From contig CAMBZE010000004.1 of assembly GCA_945872425.1 (NCBI GenBank), positions 1 to 64,000 on the forward strand: a stretch of 64,000 nt of DNA, in the 5' to 3' direction. Both the position numbers and the translations under genes were made by a program. This document shows, piece by piece, positions 11,445-22,372 of the stretch. Source of the DNA: Methylotenera oryzisoli (lineage in GTDB: Bacteria; Pseudomonadota; Gammaproteobacteria; Burkholderiales; Methylophilaceae). Below the pieces are notes generated by a model. The model searched no databases and was not told where the DNA came from. It saw nothing but the letters and a program-made list of their open reading frames with translations. Position 1 is the stretch's first letter. The number at the start of each line of letters is the position of its first letter.

Positions 11445-13601
11445 TTAATTCATTTCAGATTTTTCAATCAAAAGCGGAATGCTGATTGTCACAATTGCGC
11501 CTGTTTCATTAGCATCATCATGCGCTGCGTTTTCAATTTTAATACTCCCTTTATGTTCTTCAATAATTTTTTTCACAATCGCCAACCCTAGACCGGTACC
11601 ATGAGGCTTGGTCGTCATGTAGGGTTCAAAAACATGTGACATCATGCCCGCAGTAAAACCGCTGCCATTGTCTTTTACCGTCAGCACCAGCATCCCTGCC
11701 GCCACTTGTGTTTTTATAGAAATCACTGGGGACTGCTGTCCCGTGAGCGCATCTTGCGCATTCTGTATCAGGTTATGCAGCACTTGGCGCAGCATTGTAC
11801 TGTCCCCTCTAATCGTGCAGGCTTGCGGTGCAAGTAACAGTTCCAGCTTGATCTTAGGCACATCGTAGAGTGAGACCACTTCTTGAATCAATGCATTTAA
11901 ATCCAATTTATCCAAATGCGGTGCCGGTGAGCGCGCATATTCACTAAACTCATTTACCATTTTTTTCAGGGCATCCACTTGATTCACAATGGTTTCAGTT
12001 GAACGTTTCAAAACTTCGGCATCAGCAACATCCAGTTTATCTTGCAATTTATGTACCATGCGTTCCGCAGATAACTGAATAGGCGTGAGTGGATTTTTAA
12101 TTTCATGCGCCAAGCGTCTCGCCACTTCACCCCAGGCAGCATCCCGCTGTGCTTGCACCATTGTCGTCGCATCATCAAATACTGCAACATAACCGCCATC
12201 AGGTAACCGTGTTCCACGCAGCGTGATGATTTGTTTACCCTGCGCTGTAGCCAACTCAATTTGCGTCTGCGCGTCATCTTTTTGACCATTTTTCTGACTG
12301 ACCGCTTGCTGGCTGTTCAACGCAATAGTCTGAAAAAAACTGGCCAATCGCGCCTGTTTTGCAATAATTTCATCTGACGTAAACCCCACATAATCTTCTA
12401 ACGAAACGCCTAATATATTGACCGTGGCCTCATTAAAAGTACGCAGCTCTCCCCGCTCGTTTAACGCCAGCACACCGGAAGACAAATGCGCCAATATCGT
12501 TTCCAGATAGCCACGCGCCGCCTCTACCCGAGCGCGGTTTCTATCTGCCGCTTTTGTGGCATCCCCCAACTGCTGGGTCATGCTATTAAATGATTGTACC
12601 AATATACCTAATTCATCTTTGCCATGTGCGGGTAACATGGTGCTGTAATCACCGCTTGCAATCGCTTTGGTGCCTTCTGCCAATACGGTGAGTGGGGCAG
12701 AGAGTTTGCGACTTAATACAAAAGCAATGGCTACTGCGGTGAGCATGGCCAACATCATCACCAGGGTTAATGTCAGCGCAAACACTTCTCTGAGCGCTGT
12801 ACGGCTATAAGATAATTGTTGGTAGTCCTGATACACATCTTGCACCGCCTCTGCTGTGGTCGTCAATGGCTTAGGCACGGGTTGCAATAACTGTAAAATC
12901 CGCGTCTCCCCTGCAATATCTTGTACACTCACGGGAGCCAGCACCCGCAAATATAGGCCCTTACCCGCAATTGGCTCTATGTTGCCATAGATGCGCTGGC
13001 GCGCCTGCCTTAACTGCGTCACGCTCGGCAACTCAGGTAAAAAACTAGTGGAATCACTGCTGGATACCGCTAAAATTCTACCTTGCGGCGTGAATAAAGT
13101 CGCATCTTGTATGCCACTTTTCTCACGCAAATCATTTAACATGGAAAAGTGCGTACTGGCAGGCTGAAAAGCTAGGCTGATAGCCATGCTCTCGCCTTTT
13201 TCTTTTACATCTGCCAGCATAATATCCAAGGCGGTCTGACCTAAATTCAACCCCCCTTCAAGAGCAGATTCCACCTTGACGTTAAACCACGATTCAATTG
13301 AACGCGTTAAGAAATTCACTGATACCATATACACAATTAAGCCGGGAAGAAATGCCATCAGCGCAAATGATCCCAATAAACGCAGGGTAAAACGGCTACC
13401 CATCACACGCTCACGAATATTTCGATATAATCTGAAAAGCTGAACAGCCAGCAGCACAATGAGCAACACGGCTAACCCGATATTCAGTGTCACCAATAAT
13501 GTGTAATGCTCACCCGATGCTGCCGTGTTGGCACTCGCGTTCGAGAGTAAATACAGCAGTAATGTGCCTAATATGGCACTGGTAAATACGATGTACTTCA
13601 T
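11445..13601 (-). CDS. NtrY-type sensor histidine kinase
   Basis: N-terminal TM segments, HAMP, PAS, HisKA (RRLAHEIKNPLTPIQLSAERM), HATPase (NGSGF, GTGLGLAIVKKI). Confidence 0.9.
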   Translation of the reverse strand: MKYIVFTSAILGTLLLYLLSNASANTAASGEHYTLLVTLNIGLAVLLIVLLAVQLFRLYRNIRERVMGSRFTLRLLGSFALMAFLPGLIVYMVSVNFLTRSIESWFNVKVESALEGGLNLGQTALDIMLADVKEKGESMAISLAFQPASTHFSMLNDLREKSGIQDATLFTPQGRILAVSSSDSTSFLPELPSVTQLRQARQRIYGNIEPIAGKGLYLRVLAPVSVQDIAGETRILQLLQPVPKPLTTTAEAVQDVYQDYQQLSYSRTALREVFALTLTLVMMLAMLTAVAIAFVLSRKLSAPLTVLAEGTKAIASGDYSTMLPAHGKDELGILVQSFNSMTQQLGDATKAADRNRARVEAARGYLETILAHLSSGVLALNERGELRTFNEATVNILGVSLEDYVGFTSDEIIAKQARLASFFQTIALNSQQAVSQKNGQKDDAQTQIELATAQGKQIITLRGTRLPDGGYVAVFDDATTMVQAQRDAAWGEVARRLAHEIKNPLTPIQLSAERMVHKLQDKLDVADAEVLKRSTETIVNQVDALKKMVNEFSEYARSPAPHLDKLDLNALIQEVVSLYDVPKIKLELLLAPQACTIRGDSTMLRQVLHNLIQNAQDALTGQQSPVISIKTQVAAGMLVLTVKDNGSGFTAGMMSHVFEPYMTTKPHGTGLGLAIVKKIIEEHKGSIKIENAAHDDANETGAIVTISIPLLIEKSEMN

Positions 13602-14167
13602 TTAGGCAAGCTGGGTGACCAGGTAAAACGTTGCGAAGTAAGCCCCAAATCATCAGAGCCAATGCTTTCTATTTGCAGCGCTTTAGGCAGTTTTTTATGA
13701 TCCAGACGCATCAACAAAATTGCCTGATACTGCTCACCTTTATCTAAATGTGATTTTTGAAAGACTTTCAAATCCTGGATAATAGACAAATCTTCTATCG
13801 CCTCATCCAGCGTTGCGTAGGATTTTTGTTGCTCATGGCGCATGACAATATATTGCCTAGTCAAGGCATGGTAACTCAAACTCACTTGTTGTACTGTGGT
13901 AACCAGCTCGTCGTCAAACCAGTATTTTCTGGGTGACAATAATTGGAATTCAATCAGGAAATTAAAGGTAAAGCCTTTGAGAATGGCTTTTTCCATCTCT
14001 GGACTAAAATTGATTTCGGCATCAGCATTGAGCAAAAAATCATCTTCATACGTCATTAAATTCGCACTTCTGATGTGCAAACTATTACCAGCCGCTAGCG
14101 ATAAATTCGCAAATAGCACCAAACCAATAATGCAAAATAATTGTTTAAATTTTTTGCAACAGGGCAT
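13598..14167 (-). CDS. DUF4390 domain-containing exported protein
   Basis: MPCCKKFKQLFCIIGLVLFANLSLAAGNSLHIRSANL...; signal peptide, lies between rsmB and ntrY-like as is typical of betaproteobacteria. Start corrected to 14167. Confidence 0.8.
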   Translation of the reverse strand: MPCCKKFKQLFCIIGLVLFANLSLAAGNSLHIRSANLMTYEDDFLLNADAEINFSPEMEKAILKGFTFNFLIEFQLLSPRKYWFDDELVTTVQQVSLSYHALTRQYIVMRHEQQKSYATLDEAIEDLSIIQDLKVFQKSHLDKGEQYQAILLMRLDHKKLPKALQIESIGSDDLGLTSQRFTWSPSLPK

Positions 14168-15449
14168 AAAAAAATCCGTCATGAGGGTTTGAGGGTATAA
14201 GCTGACCATTGATGTGCGTGATATTTTCCTGAGCATTATGGAGTGCTGCCTCAAATGGTAATTGCATTGCATCTGCATTTTTTTGTAAAAATTTATCGAT
14301 TTGTCCTTGATTTTCTTCATGAAAAACAGAACACGTCACATAAAGCAATTTACCACTCTTTGCCAACATCTGCCATAAACTCGACAAAATTTTGGCTTGC
14401 TGCGCGGTAAAAGAGGCTACATCTGCCTCTCGGCGCAACCATTTAATATCCACATGTCGCCGTACGATGCCAGATGCGGTACATGGCACATCAGCCAGAA
14501 TTCGATCAAATAGCTCACCATCATGCCAGTCAGCGGACGCCGCATCGCCCACTAATAATGTAGCCTTCAATTTCAACCGATCGAGATTACTTTGCACACG
14601 TTGCAAACGCGCTTCATCGCTATCCAATGCCGTCATGTTCACATCGGTTAATTCCAGAATATGCCCTGTTTTACCACCTGGTGCACAACATGCATCTAGC
14701 ACGCGCAGGTTGGCTTGCACGTCCAGCAAAGGCGCCGCCAACTGCGCGCCATAATCCTGCACGGAAACGACCCCCTCAGTAAAGCCGGGGATTTTCTCAA
14801 CGGAAATCGGTTTTGTGAGCATGACGGCCTGCTTACCGATCTGGCTTGCCTCAATATCTTGTCGTGCTAACAGTTGCAGATAATCTTCTATGCTGATTTT
14901 ATGCGTATTCACACGTAACGTCATCGGCGGGTGCTGGTTGCCAATCACCAAGATGCTTTGCCAATAATCAGGATATTGAATTTTGAGTTTGTTTATCCAC
15001 CACTGCGGATAAGAATAGGCCGCCACTTCATTGGTTTTTAATGTGACGCCAAGCGGCTCTTTCTGTCGCAAAAAATTACGCAAAATAGCATTGACCAAAC
15101 CCTTTGCCCAACTTTTAGCTGCGGGTCTTTTCAACTGACTTACGGCATGCACGGCTTGATTAACCACGGTAAACGCATCCGCTTTATCATGCAACAACTG
15201 ATAAATCGCCACCAGTAGCAAAGCATGAATCCGCTCGTCCGTTAGCGGTTTTTCCAGTAACCGTTTCAAATAAGCATCAATTTCGCCATAAAAGCGCAGT
15301 GTGCCATAACTTAAATCTGCTGCCGCGCCTTTTTGTTGTGGCGTAACCGCAGGAAATAACGACAGCGCCGCCGGCAACGCCAAAGTTAGGTTGCGACCTG
15401 AAAACACCTGATGCACGGCATCAGCAGCGATAAGTTGAGAAATATACAA
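14145..15449 (-). CDS. rsmB: 16S rRNA (cytosine(967)-C(5))-methyltransferase
   Basis: NusB-like N-terminus, DACCAPGGKTGHILEL, DVPCTASGIVRRHVDIKWLR, YVTCSVFHEEN. Confidence 0.95.
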   Translation of the reverse strand: MYISQLIAADAVHQVFSGRNLTLALPAALSLFPAVTPQQKGAAADLSYGTLRFYGEIDAYLKRLLEKPLTDERIHALLLVAIYQLLHDKADAFTVVNQAVHAVSQLKRPAAKSWAKGLVNAILRNFLRQKEPLGVTLKTNEVAAYSYPQWWINKLKIQYPDYWQSILVIGNQHPPMTLRVNTHKISIEDYLQLLARQDIEASQIGKQAVMLTKPISVEKIPGFTEGVVSVQDYGAQLAAPLLDVQANLRVLDACCAPGGKTGHILELTDVNMTALDSDEARLQRVQSNLDRLKLKATLLVGDAASADWHDGELFDRILADVPCTASGIVRRHVDIKWLRREADVASFTAQQAKILSSLWQMLAKSGKLLYVTCSVFHEENQGQIDKFLQKNADAMQLPFEAALHNAQENITHINGQLIPSNPHDGFFYALLQKI

Positions 15450-15526
15450 AAAAGACTTTCGATTAACAGCTAAAGTCTTATTCTAACCGTCGATGCACGC
15501 CAATGCACGTCGATTATTACAAGGGC

Positions 15527-16384
15527 TTAAATAACCATCGCCATGAGTCTTGCTACCCGCTCCGCTGTTTTCGGATGCGTACTAAACAAACTATCAAATG
15601 AGCGTCCAGATAAAGGATTGATAATCATCATCTGCCCAGTTTCAGGATGCGCTTCTGCGGTTTGATTGGTAATTTGATGTGCATAGTGATGAATTTTCTC
15701 CAATGCACTCGCCAATGCTTTAGGGTCACGGCTGATCTCCGCCCCGGCTTTATCTGCCTCAAACTCACGCGCACGCGAAATTGCCATTTGAATAAGCGAC
15801 GCGGCCAATGGTGCCAATAGCATCACCAATATGCCAATAATCGGGGATACATTACGCCCACCGTTTTCATTGCGTCCGCCACCAAACAATATGCCAAATT
15901 GCGCGATAGCCGAGATAGCACCCGCCACTGTGGCCGAAACTGTTGAGATTAAAGTATCTCGATTTTTAACGTGGGCTAACTCGTGCGCCATCACGCCGCG
16001 CAATTCGCGCTCGTTTAACGCCTGCATAATGCCCACCGTTGCCGCCACGGCGGCGTTTTCCGGGTTGCGGCCGGTGGCAAAGGCATTAGGTTGTGATTCG
16101 TTAATCACATATACTTTAGGCATAGGTAGCTGGGCATTTTCAGCCAGCTCTTTAACCATTTGGTAATAGCTACGAAATTGGCTGTTGTCAGCGGTGACTT
16201 CCTGAGCGCCATACATCTTAAGCACGGCTTTATCTGAAAACCAATAGGCATAGACATTCATCGCGGCAGCGAACACTAGCGCCATCATCATGCCGTCCGC
16301 GCCACCAAGCGCCGCACCAACCACGCCAAATAAAGCAACAATCGCTGCCATTAAGATGGTGGTTTTCAACCAGTTACCTAACAT
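15527..16384 (-). CDS. htpX: protease HtpX
   Basis: [20 protein letters not shown], four TM segments, [12 protein letters not shown]-like motif ([18 protein letters not shown]). Confidence 0.95.
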   Translation of the reverse strand: MLGNWLKTTILMAAIVALFGVVGAALGGADGMMMALVFAAAMNVYAYWFSDKAVLKMYGAQEVTADNSQFRSYYQMVKELAENAQLPMPKVYVINESQPNAFATGRNPENAAVAATVGIMQALNERELRGVMAHELAHVKNRDTLISTVSATVAGAISAIAQFGILFGGGRNENGGRNVSPIIGILVMLLAPLAASLIQMAISRAREFEADKAGAEISRDPKALASALEKIHHYAHQITNQTAEAHPETGQMMIINPLSGRSFDSLFSTHPKTAERVARLMAMVI

Positions 16385-16442
16385 TTTTTATCCTCATATC
16401 ATGCATTAACGAAACACTAAGATGGTGATGCGCACTGAAAAT

Positions 16443-17399
16443 TCAACCCGGTGCTACAGTTGTGGTAAATATATCACCTGCTTTTAGGTTGTGACCTTGA
16501 ATAAAAGCCTGAGCACTCAAGCGCTTACCACCGGGCGCTTGCAATTCGATGATATGCAACACGCCTTTACCACAGGCAACCAGCACTCCATCATGCACAC
16601 TGATAATCTCGCCAGCCTGTGCCTGCGCTAGATTTGCATTACCTGACGCATCAGTTGCCAGCCAAATGCGGCACACTTCACCCCGCAAATGACTTTGTGC
16701 AACCGGGAATGGATTGAAAGCGCGTATTTGACGTGATATTTCACTCGCATTTTTATGCCAATCAATTGCCGCCTCTGCTTTCTCGAGCTTGTGCGCATAA
16801 GTCACCAAAGCTTCATCTTGCGGAGTGCTCGCTAAACTGCCATGCGCAGCTAGATTTTGCATCGCTTGCACCATCAGCTCCGCCCCCATTTTAGCTAGGG
16901 TGTTATGCAGGCTTTGCGTAGTATCGAACTCCGCAATCGGCACTACACCTTTACTCACCATGGCGCCGGCATCCAACGCAGGAACCACCTCCATAATGGT
17001 AACACCCGTTTCGGTGTCACCCGCCAATATTGAGCGATGAATCGGTGCTGCTCCACGCCAGCGCGGCAATAAAGAGGCATGAATGTTATAACAACCGAAA
17101 CGCGGCATATTCAAAATAACGGTAGGAATAATCAGCCCATAAGCCGCGACTATCATCACCTCTGCGTTCACTTGTGCAATTTGTGCCTGAACGGCAGCAT
17201 CCTTTAAGGTTTCCGGCTGAAATACATGCAAGCCATGTTGCTCAGCTAATACCTTGACCGGACTAGCCTTGAGCTTCATGCCACGACCTGCCGGGCGATC
17301 AGGCTGAGTCAGTACCATAACGATTTGATGCCCTGCATCAATCAGTGCGGCTAAAGCGGGCACAGCAAATTCGGGTGTTCCCGCAAAAATAATTTTCAA
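16443..17399 (-). CDS. fmt: methionyl-tRNA formyltransferase
   Basis: MKIIFAGTPEFAVPALAALI...VLTQPDRPAGRGMKL...NIHASLLPRWRGAAPIHRSI. Confidence 0.96.
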   Translation of the reverse strand: MKIIFAGTPEFAVPALAALIDAGHQIVMVLTQPDRPAGRGMKLKASPVKVLAEQHGLHVFQPETLKDAAVQAQIAQVNAEVMIVAAYGLIIPTVILNMPRFGCYNIHASLLPRWRGAAPIHRSILAGDTETGVTIMEVVPALDAGAMVSKGVVPIAEFDTTQSLHNTLAKMGAELMVQAMQNLAAHGSLASTPQDEALVTYAHKLEKAEAAIDWHKNASEISRQIRAFNPFPVAQSHLRGEVCRIWLATDASGNANLAQAQAGEIISVHDGVLVACGKGVLHIIELQAPGGKRLSAQAFIQGHNLKAGDIFTTTVAPG

Positions 17400-17433
17400 T
17401 TGTGTAGCCTCTTAATTGTTAAACTTTTGATGA

Positions 17434-17934
17434 TTACTTGATGCGTTGTTGTTTCAGCATTTTATTTTTAATACGATTACGCTTAAGTGGCGACAGGTAT
17501 TCAATAAACACCTTGCCCAACAAGTGGTCAATTTCATGTTGAATGCAAACGCTCAATAATCCATGTGCTTCTAACTTGAATGTTTTTCCATCCCGACACC
17601 ATGCTTCAACCGTGATCTTTTCTGCCCTTGTCACATTTTCATAAACCCCGGGGACAGATAAACAGCCCTCTTCATATTCCTGCTCACCATCTTTAGATGT
17701 GATTTTAGGATTGATAAATACCTGTAACTGGTCTTTGGTTTCGCTGGTGTCAATAATCAGCAACTGTATATGTCGATTAACCTGCGTTGCAGCTAGCCCT
17801 ATGCCTGGTGCGGCGTACATGGTTTCCGCCATATCATCAATCAAACGGCGTAGCGCAGCATCCACCTCCTTTATAGGCTTTGCCACGGTATGCAAGCGCG
17901 GGTCTGGATAGTTAAGAATGTCTAAAATTGCCAT
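17434..17934 (-). CDS. def: peptide deformylase
   Basis: [31 protein letters not shown] (HEIDH). Confidence 0.96.
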   Translation of the reverse strand: MAILDILNYPDPRLHTVAKPIKEVDAALRRLIDDMAETMYAAPGIGLAATQVNRHIQLLIIDTSETKDQLQVFINPKITSKDGEQEYEEGCLSVPGVYENVTRAEKITVEAWCRDGKTFKLEAHGLLSVCIQHEIDHLLGKVFIEYLSPLKRNRIKNKMLKQQRIK

Positions 17935-18053
17935 AAAAACTCATTTATTTAGCTATTATTTATCTGTGAAAACTCAAATTCTTCATAACATCTTGATTGT
18001 TGAATGAATTACGTGATAGATTTAACGCAATCTTGACCGAGTTCATCAATCAT

Positions 18054-18149
18054 ATGTTTCGCAATATTATAACGCTGCTCATGTTTTGTTGCTCAAGCTT
18101 CAATGCACAAGAAGTTGTAATCAAAGATGATACCTTGCTGCATGGCTAA
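18054..18149 (+). CDS. small secreted ORF (31 aa), possible truncated LysM-protein remnant coupled to dprA
   Basis: ATG at 18054 reads MFRNIITLLMFCCSSFNAQEVVIKDDTLLHG*. The signal-peptide-like start is followed by VVIKDDTLLHG, resembling a LysM beginning (YVVKKGDTLWxI). TAA at 18147-18149 overlaps the dprA ATG at 18142. Confidence 0.45.
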   Translation: MFRNIITLLMFCCSSFNAQEVVIKDDTLLHG

Positions 18150-19281
18150 CCACAGTAAAAACAACGACAGCCAGGAGCTTGTTGAAAAATCGCTGTGGAT
18201 TGGCTTAGGTAGCATTCACGGCTTAGGATCGCAAACATTCTGTCAGCTGCTTAAAGCTTTTGGCAGCCCGACCAATGTTTATGCTACAAACTTCAGGCAA
18301 TTAAAAGAAGTGGTTTCCGACCGTATCGCCACCGAAATCAGCCAAGGCGTTAACACGGATGCTTTGGCGGATTCCCTGCACTGGCTATCGCAAGAGAATA
18401 ATTACCTCGTTACGCTCGCGGATGCCGAGTATCCTAAATCTTTATTGGAAATTACTGATCCGCCCACTTTTTTATATGCAAAAGGTAATCTCGCTTTATT
18501 AAATCAGCCCAGCATTGCCATTGTTGGCAGTCGCAATGCCTCGGTGCAGGGGGAGAAAAATGCCGAGGCGTTTGCACATGACTTATGTGACTACGGCTTA
18601 TGTATCGTAAGCGGTTTGGCCTTGGGCATCGACGGTGCAGCCCATCGCGGCGCGCTCAAAGCAAATGGCGCCACGATTGCAGTGGTAGGCACCGGGCTGG
18701 ATATTGTTTATCCGGCTAAACATCGAGATTTAGCACATCAAATTGCGGAACGCGGACTCATTATCTCCGAGTTTGCTCTGAGCACACCATCCAAACCGCA
18801 AAACTTTCCTAAACGCAATCGCATTATCAGTGGGCTGAGCTTGGGCTGCTTGGTCGTTGAAGCCAATATACAAAGTGGCTCACAAATTACCGCGCGCCTA
18901 GCAGCAGAACAAGGCCGTGAAATTTTCGCCATCCCCGGTTCTATTCATTCACCCATGTCGAAAGGCTGCCATCAACTGATTAAACAGGGTGCTAAATTAG
19001 TAGATTGTCTGCAAGATATTATTGAAGAACTCAAATTAAGTCCTCAATTGAATGGCTCAAACAATGAAACTAATGCTAAAAATAAAACATCAGCCAATCC
19101 TGGTGAAAATGCGCCTAACGACACCATCCTCACCTTGATGGGTTTTGATCCTATCACTTTAGAGCACTTGGTTGTCATTAGTGGCTTGACGGTGGGCGAA
19201 GTTTCATCCATGCTTATGTTGCTGGAACTTGAAGGAAAAGTGACCAGTCTGACAGGAGGGCAATACCAAAAAATTGTGTAG
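18142..19281 (+). CDS. dprA: DNA-processing protein DprA
   Basis: IVGSRNASVQGEKNAEAFAHDL, VSGLALGIDGAAHRGAL, FPKRNRIISGLS, VEANIQSGSQITARLAAEQGREIFAIPG. ATG 18142 (MANHSKNN) preferred. Confidence 0.95.
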   Translation: MANHSKNNDSQELVEKSLWIGLGSIHGLGSQTFCQLLKAFGSPTNVYATNFRQLKEVVSDRIATEISQGVNTDALADSLHWLSQENNYLVTLADAEYPKSLLEITDPPTFLYAKGNLALLNQPSIAIVGSRNASVQGEKNAEAFAHDLCDYGLCIVSGLALGIDGAAHRGALKANGATIAVVGTGLDIVYPAKHRDLAHQIAERGLIISEFALSTPSKPQNFPKRNRIISGLSLGCLVVEANIQSGSQITARLAAEQGREIFAIPGSIHSPMSKGCHQLIKQGAKLVDCLQDIIEELKLSPQLNGSNNETNAKNKTSANPGENAPNDTILTLMGFDPITLEHLVVISGLTVGEVSSMLMLLELEGKVTSLTGGQYQKIV

Positions 19282-19354
19282 TTTGTCATTTTAGAAGTTT
19301 GCATAAACCATCTCACTTAAAGTTAAGAATAATTTATATTTAAGGATAAAAACT

Positions 19355-19828
19355 ATGTTTGAAGTATTGGTTTATATGTTTGAAAACTACATTGATACGC
19401 ATTTTAGACCCGACGACGACACGCTCTCAAAAGAGCTGTTTGCTGCGGGTTTTGATGAAGAAGACATTAACGGTGCATTTGATTGGTTTAATCAACTGGA
19501 ATTAATGACCGACAAACCTGAGTTATTTGACGCCGCCAACCGTGCCAACACGCGTATTTTTACAGATTTGGAACTGAAAAAAATATCCGGCGAAAGCATC
19601 GGCTTTATTCTGTTTTTAGTACAAGCCAGCATACTCAATACCGAACAGCGCGAACTGGTATTGGAACTTGCCATGAATTTACCGCAGGCAACCATTGGCA
19701 TTGAAGAAATGCGCTGGATTGTGCTGATGACCACATGGGGCGCAAGCAAATCTGGCCCTGACAAAACCAAAGAATATTTATTCATTGAAGATGTCTTGCT
19801 TAACAAACAGAAACCTACCCTACATTAA
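19355..19828 (+). CDS. smg: Smg family protein (DUF494)
   Basis: MFEVLVYMFENYIDTHFRPDDDTLSKELFAAGFDEEDINGAFDWF; follows dprA. Confidence 0.9.
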   Translation: MFEVLVYMFENYIDTHFRPDDDTLSKELFAAGFDEEDINGAFDWFNQLELMTDKPELFDAANRANTRIFTDLELKKISGESIGFILFLVQASILNTEQRELVLELAMNLPQATIGIEEMRWIVLMTTWGASKSGPDKTKEYLFIEDVLLNKQKPTLH

Positions 19829-19848
19829 GAGTAGGGCAGGTCTGTTTG
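19804..19848. terminator. long imperfect hairpin at the convergent smg/metF junction
   Basis: CAAACAGA-aa-CCT-a-CCCTAC-attaaga-GTAGGG-c-AGG-TCTGTTTG: 17 bp in a 45-nt element. No long U-tract on either strand. Confidence 0.5.
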
Positions 19849-19862
19849 CTGACCAACCGATC

Positions 19863-20711
19863 TCATTCGCTGATATTGTGGATGATGCTGCTAATGGTGC
19901 CAGCTTGATTTAAGGTGTAAAAATGCAGGCTTGGCGCACCTCTGGCAAGCAATGTTTCACATAACTCACTTACTACATCAACACCAAAAGCGCGTAATGA
20001 TGCCATATCATCACCGTACTCTTCCAGTCGCATTTTTAGCCAGCGCGGAATTTCTGCGCCACAAATACTAGAAAAACGCGCCAATTGTGTGATGTTATAA
20101 ATTGGCATAATACCAGGCACGATAGGCATCGTAATCCCTAACGCATCACACTGATCTACAAATCTAAAATAGGCATCAACGTTATAAAAATACTGCGTTA
20201 TCGCCGAATTAGCCCCTGCATCCATTTTACGTTTTAGATTCTGCAAATCTGCTGCCGGCGTCCGCGCTTCAGGATGAAATTCTGGGTAGGCAGCTACTTC
20301 GATATAGAAATGATCACCCGTTTCTTCACGAATAAACTGCACCAACTCTGAAGCATAGCGAAAATCTCCTGCACTGACTTCCCCGGATGGCACATCACCG
20401 CGCAGAGCGACTAAACGCTTGATTCCTTGAGCCTGATAAGCAAGTAACAAATCACGAATTTCTGCTTTACTTGATGAAATACAAGAAATATGTGGTGCAG
20501 CCTGAAACCCTTCGCGCTGAATTTCCAACACGGTGTCCATAGTTCTATCGCGTGTGGAACCCCCCGCACCAAAGGTCACAGAAAAGAATTCAGGATTAAA
20601 TCTTGCCAGCTGCGCGCGCGTATCGCGCAACTTATCCACCCCTTCTGTTGTTTTGGGTGGAAAAAACTCAAAGCTAACCTCAAATTTTTTATTGGGGGTT
20701 TTCATTTTCAA
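19863..20711 (-). CDS. metF: methylenetetrahydrofolate reductase [NAD(P)H]
   Basis: FEFFPPKTTEGVDKL, FSVTFGAGGSTRDRT, ALRGDVP, YPEFHPEA. Confidence 0.95.
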   Translation of the reverse strand: MKMKTPNKKFEVSFEFFPPKTTEGVDKLRDTRAQLARFNPEFFSVTFGAGGSTRDRTMDTVLEIQREGFQAAPHISCISSSKAEIRDLLLAYQAQGIKRLVALRGDVPSGEVSAGDFRYASELVQFIREETGDHFYIEVAAYPEFHPEARTPAADLQNLKRKMDAGANSAITQYFYNVDAYFRFVDQCDALGITMPIVPGIMPIYNITQLARFSSICGAEIPRWLKMRLEEYGDDMASLRAFGVDVVSELCETLLARGAPSLHFYTLNQAGTISSIIHNISE

Positions 20712-20750
20712 TTTATTTTCATTTACTTTTAATAAACCGCTAAGCTTAAT

Positions 20751-22190
20751 TTAATAGCGATAAGTGTCCGGTTTGAATGGGCCTTGTTTCTGCACACCAA
20801 TGTAAGCCGCCTGCTCATCCGTTAATGTGGTCAATTTTGCATTGAGTTTTTTCAATTGCAATACTGCAACTTTTTCATCCAAATGCTTAGGTAAGGTATA
20901 AACACCGACTGGATATTGAGCAGTTTGCGTAAATAACTCAATTTGCGCAATCGTTTGATTCGCAAATGAAGAACTCATCACATAGCTTGGGTGCCCCGTA
21001 CCACAGCCTAAATTCACTAAACGGCCCTTTGCCAGCAGAATGATTTTCTTCCCATCAGGGAAAATCACGTGGTCCACTTGTGGTTTGATTTCATCCCACT
21101 CATGTTTTTCAAGTGAGGCAACATCAATCTCGTTATCAAAGTGGCCAATGTTGCATACTATGGCCTGGTCTTTCATCTTCACCATATGCTCATGCGTAAT
21201 GACGTGATAATTACCTGTTGCCGTCACAAAAATATCACCATGTTCTGCTGCATAGTCCAGTGTGACCACACGGTAACCTTCCATCGCCGCTTGTAACGCA
21301 CAGATTGGGTCAATCTCAGTCACCCAAACTTGCGCGGATAGCGCACGCAACGCCTGCGCAGAACCCTTGCCGACATCGCCATAACCCGCAACCACTGCAA
21401 TCTTACCTGCAATCATTACGTCCGTTGCGCGTTTAATCGCGTCTACCAATGATTCACGACAACCGTACAAGTTATCAAACTTAGACTTGGTCACCGAGTC
21501 ATTCACGTTAATGGCAGGAAAAGCCAATTTGCCTTCTTTATGCATTTGATACAAACGATGCACGCCGGTAGTGGTTTCTTCAGTAACCCCTTTAATCTGT
21601 GCCAACCGTGTTGAATACCAAATTGGGTCAGCTTGCAATTTTGCTTTAATTGCATCAAACAGACAGATTTCTTCTTCTGAGGTTGGGTTGGCAACCACAG
21701 ATAAGTCTTTTTCTGCGCGTGCGCCTAGATGCAACAGCAAGGTTGCATCGCCGCCATCATCCAAAATCATGTTTGAGAACCTTGGTTTGCCATCTTGACC
21801 ATCCGCCCATTCAAAAATGCGATGAGTGTAATCCCAGTATTCGGTCAACGTTTCGCCTTTAATCGCAAATACTGGCGTACCCCCAGCAGCAATCGCCGCC
21901 GCCGCGTGGTCTTGGGTAGAATAAATATTACACGATGCCCAGCGCACGTCAGCGCCTAAGTCTTTTAAGGTTTCAATCAGCACAGCGGTTTGAATCGTCA
22001 TGTGCAGACTGCCGGTGATACGCGCCCCTTTTAGAGGTTGTGATTTTGCAAACTCTTCGCGAATAGCCATCAAACCCGGCATTTCAGTTTCAGCGATGGC
22101 AATTTCTTTGCGGCCAAAAGTCGCTAAATTGATATCGGCAATGACGTAGTCTTGGGCTGTATTTTTAACATCAGCAGTCACAGTATTCAT
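20751..22190 (-). CDS. ahcY: adenosylhomocysteinase
   Basis: [58 protein letters not shown]-terminal KPDTYRY. Confidence 0.97.
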   Translation of the reverse strand: MNTVTADVKNTAQDYVIADINLATFGRKEIAIAETEMPGLMAIREEFAKSQPLKGARITGSLHMTIQTAVLIETLKDLGADVRWASCNIYSTQDHAAAAIAAGGTPVFAIKGETLTEYWDYTHRIFEWADGQDGKPRFSNMILDDGGDATLLLHLGARAEKDLSVVANPTSEEEICLFDAIKAKLQADPIWYSTRLAQIKGVTEETTTGVHRLYQMHKEGKLAFPAINVNDSVTKSKFDNLYGCRESLVDAIKRATDVMIAGKIAVVAGYGDVGKGSAQALRALSAQVWVTEIDPICALQAAMEGYRVVTLDYAAEHGDIFVTATGNYHVITHEHMVKMKDQAIVCNIGHFDNEIDVASLEKHEWDEIKPQVDHVIFPDGKKIILLAKGRLVNLGCGTGHPSYVMSSSFANQTIAQIELFTQTAQYPVGVYTLPKHLDEKVAVLQLKKLNAKLTTLTDEQAAYIGVQKQGPFKPDTYRY

Positions 22191-22288
22191 GTGTTATTTC
22201 CTTGAATGTGTGACCGGGGGGATGGGTGTAATGAATCATGAGATTAACGCTTACTCACCCTTATCCCGTGCCCGGCACGGTTAATATT

Positions 22289-22365
22289 GGTGAGCGTCGT
22301 TTATAACATTTTCTAAGCCTAGGAGTCTGTATCTCAAACACAGCTCTCGCAACGCTCCTCAGAAG
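22289..22365 (-). ncRNA. SAH riboswitch upstream of ahcY-metF
   Basis: Minus strand: tctgaggagcgttgcgagagctgtgtttgagatacagactcctaggcttagaaaatgttataaacgacgctcacc. It contains GAGGAGCGTTGC, AGGCTTAGA closing P1, and the ACGACGCTCA strand pairing with GAGCGT. Confidence 0.9.
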
Positions 22366-22372
22366 AATCTGG

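Noticed and set aside
10126-13601. NtrX/NtrY-like pair as a novel regulatory system
   Set aside because: Order rsmB-DUF4390-ntrY-ntrX is ordinary for betaproteobacteria.
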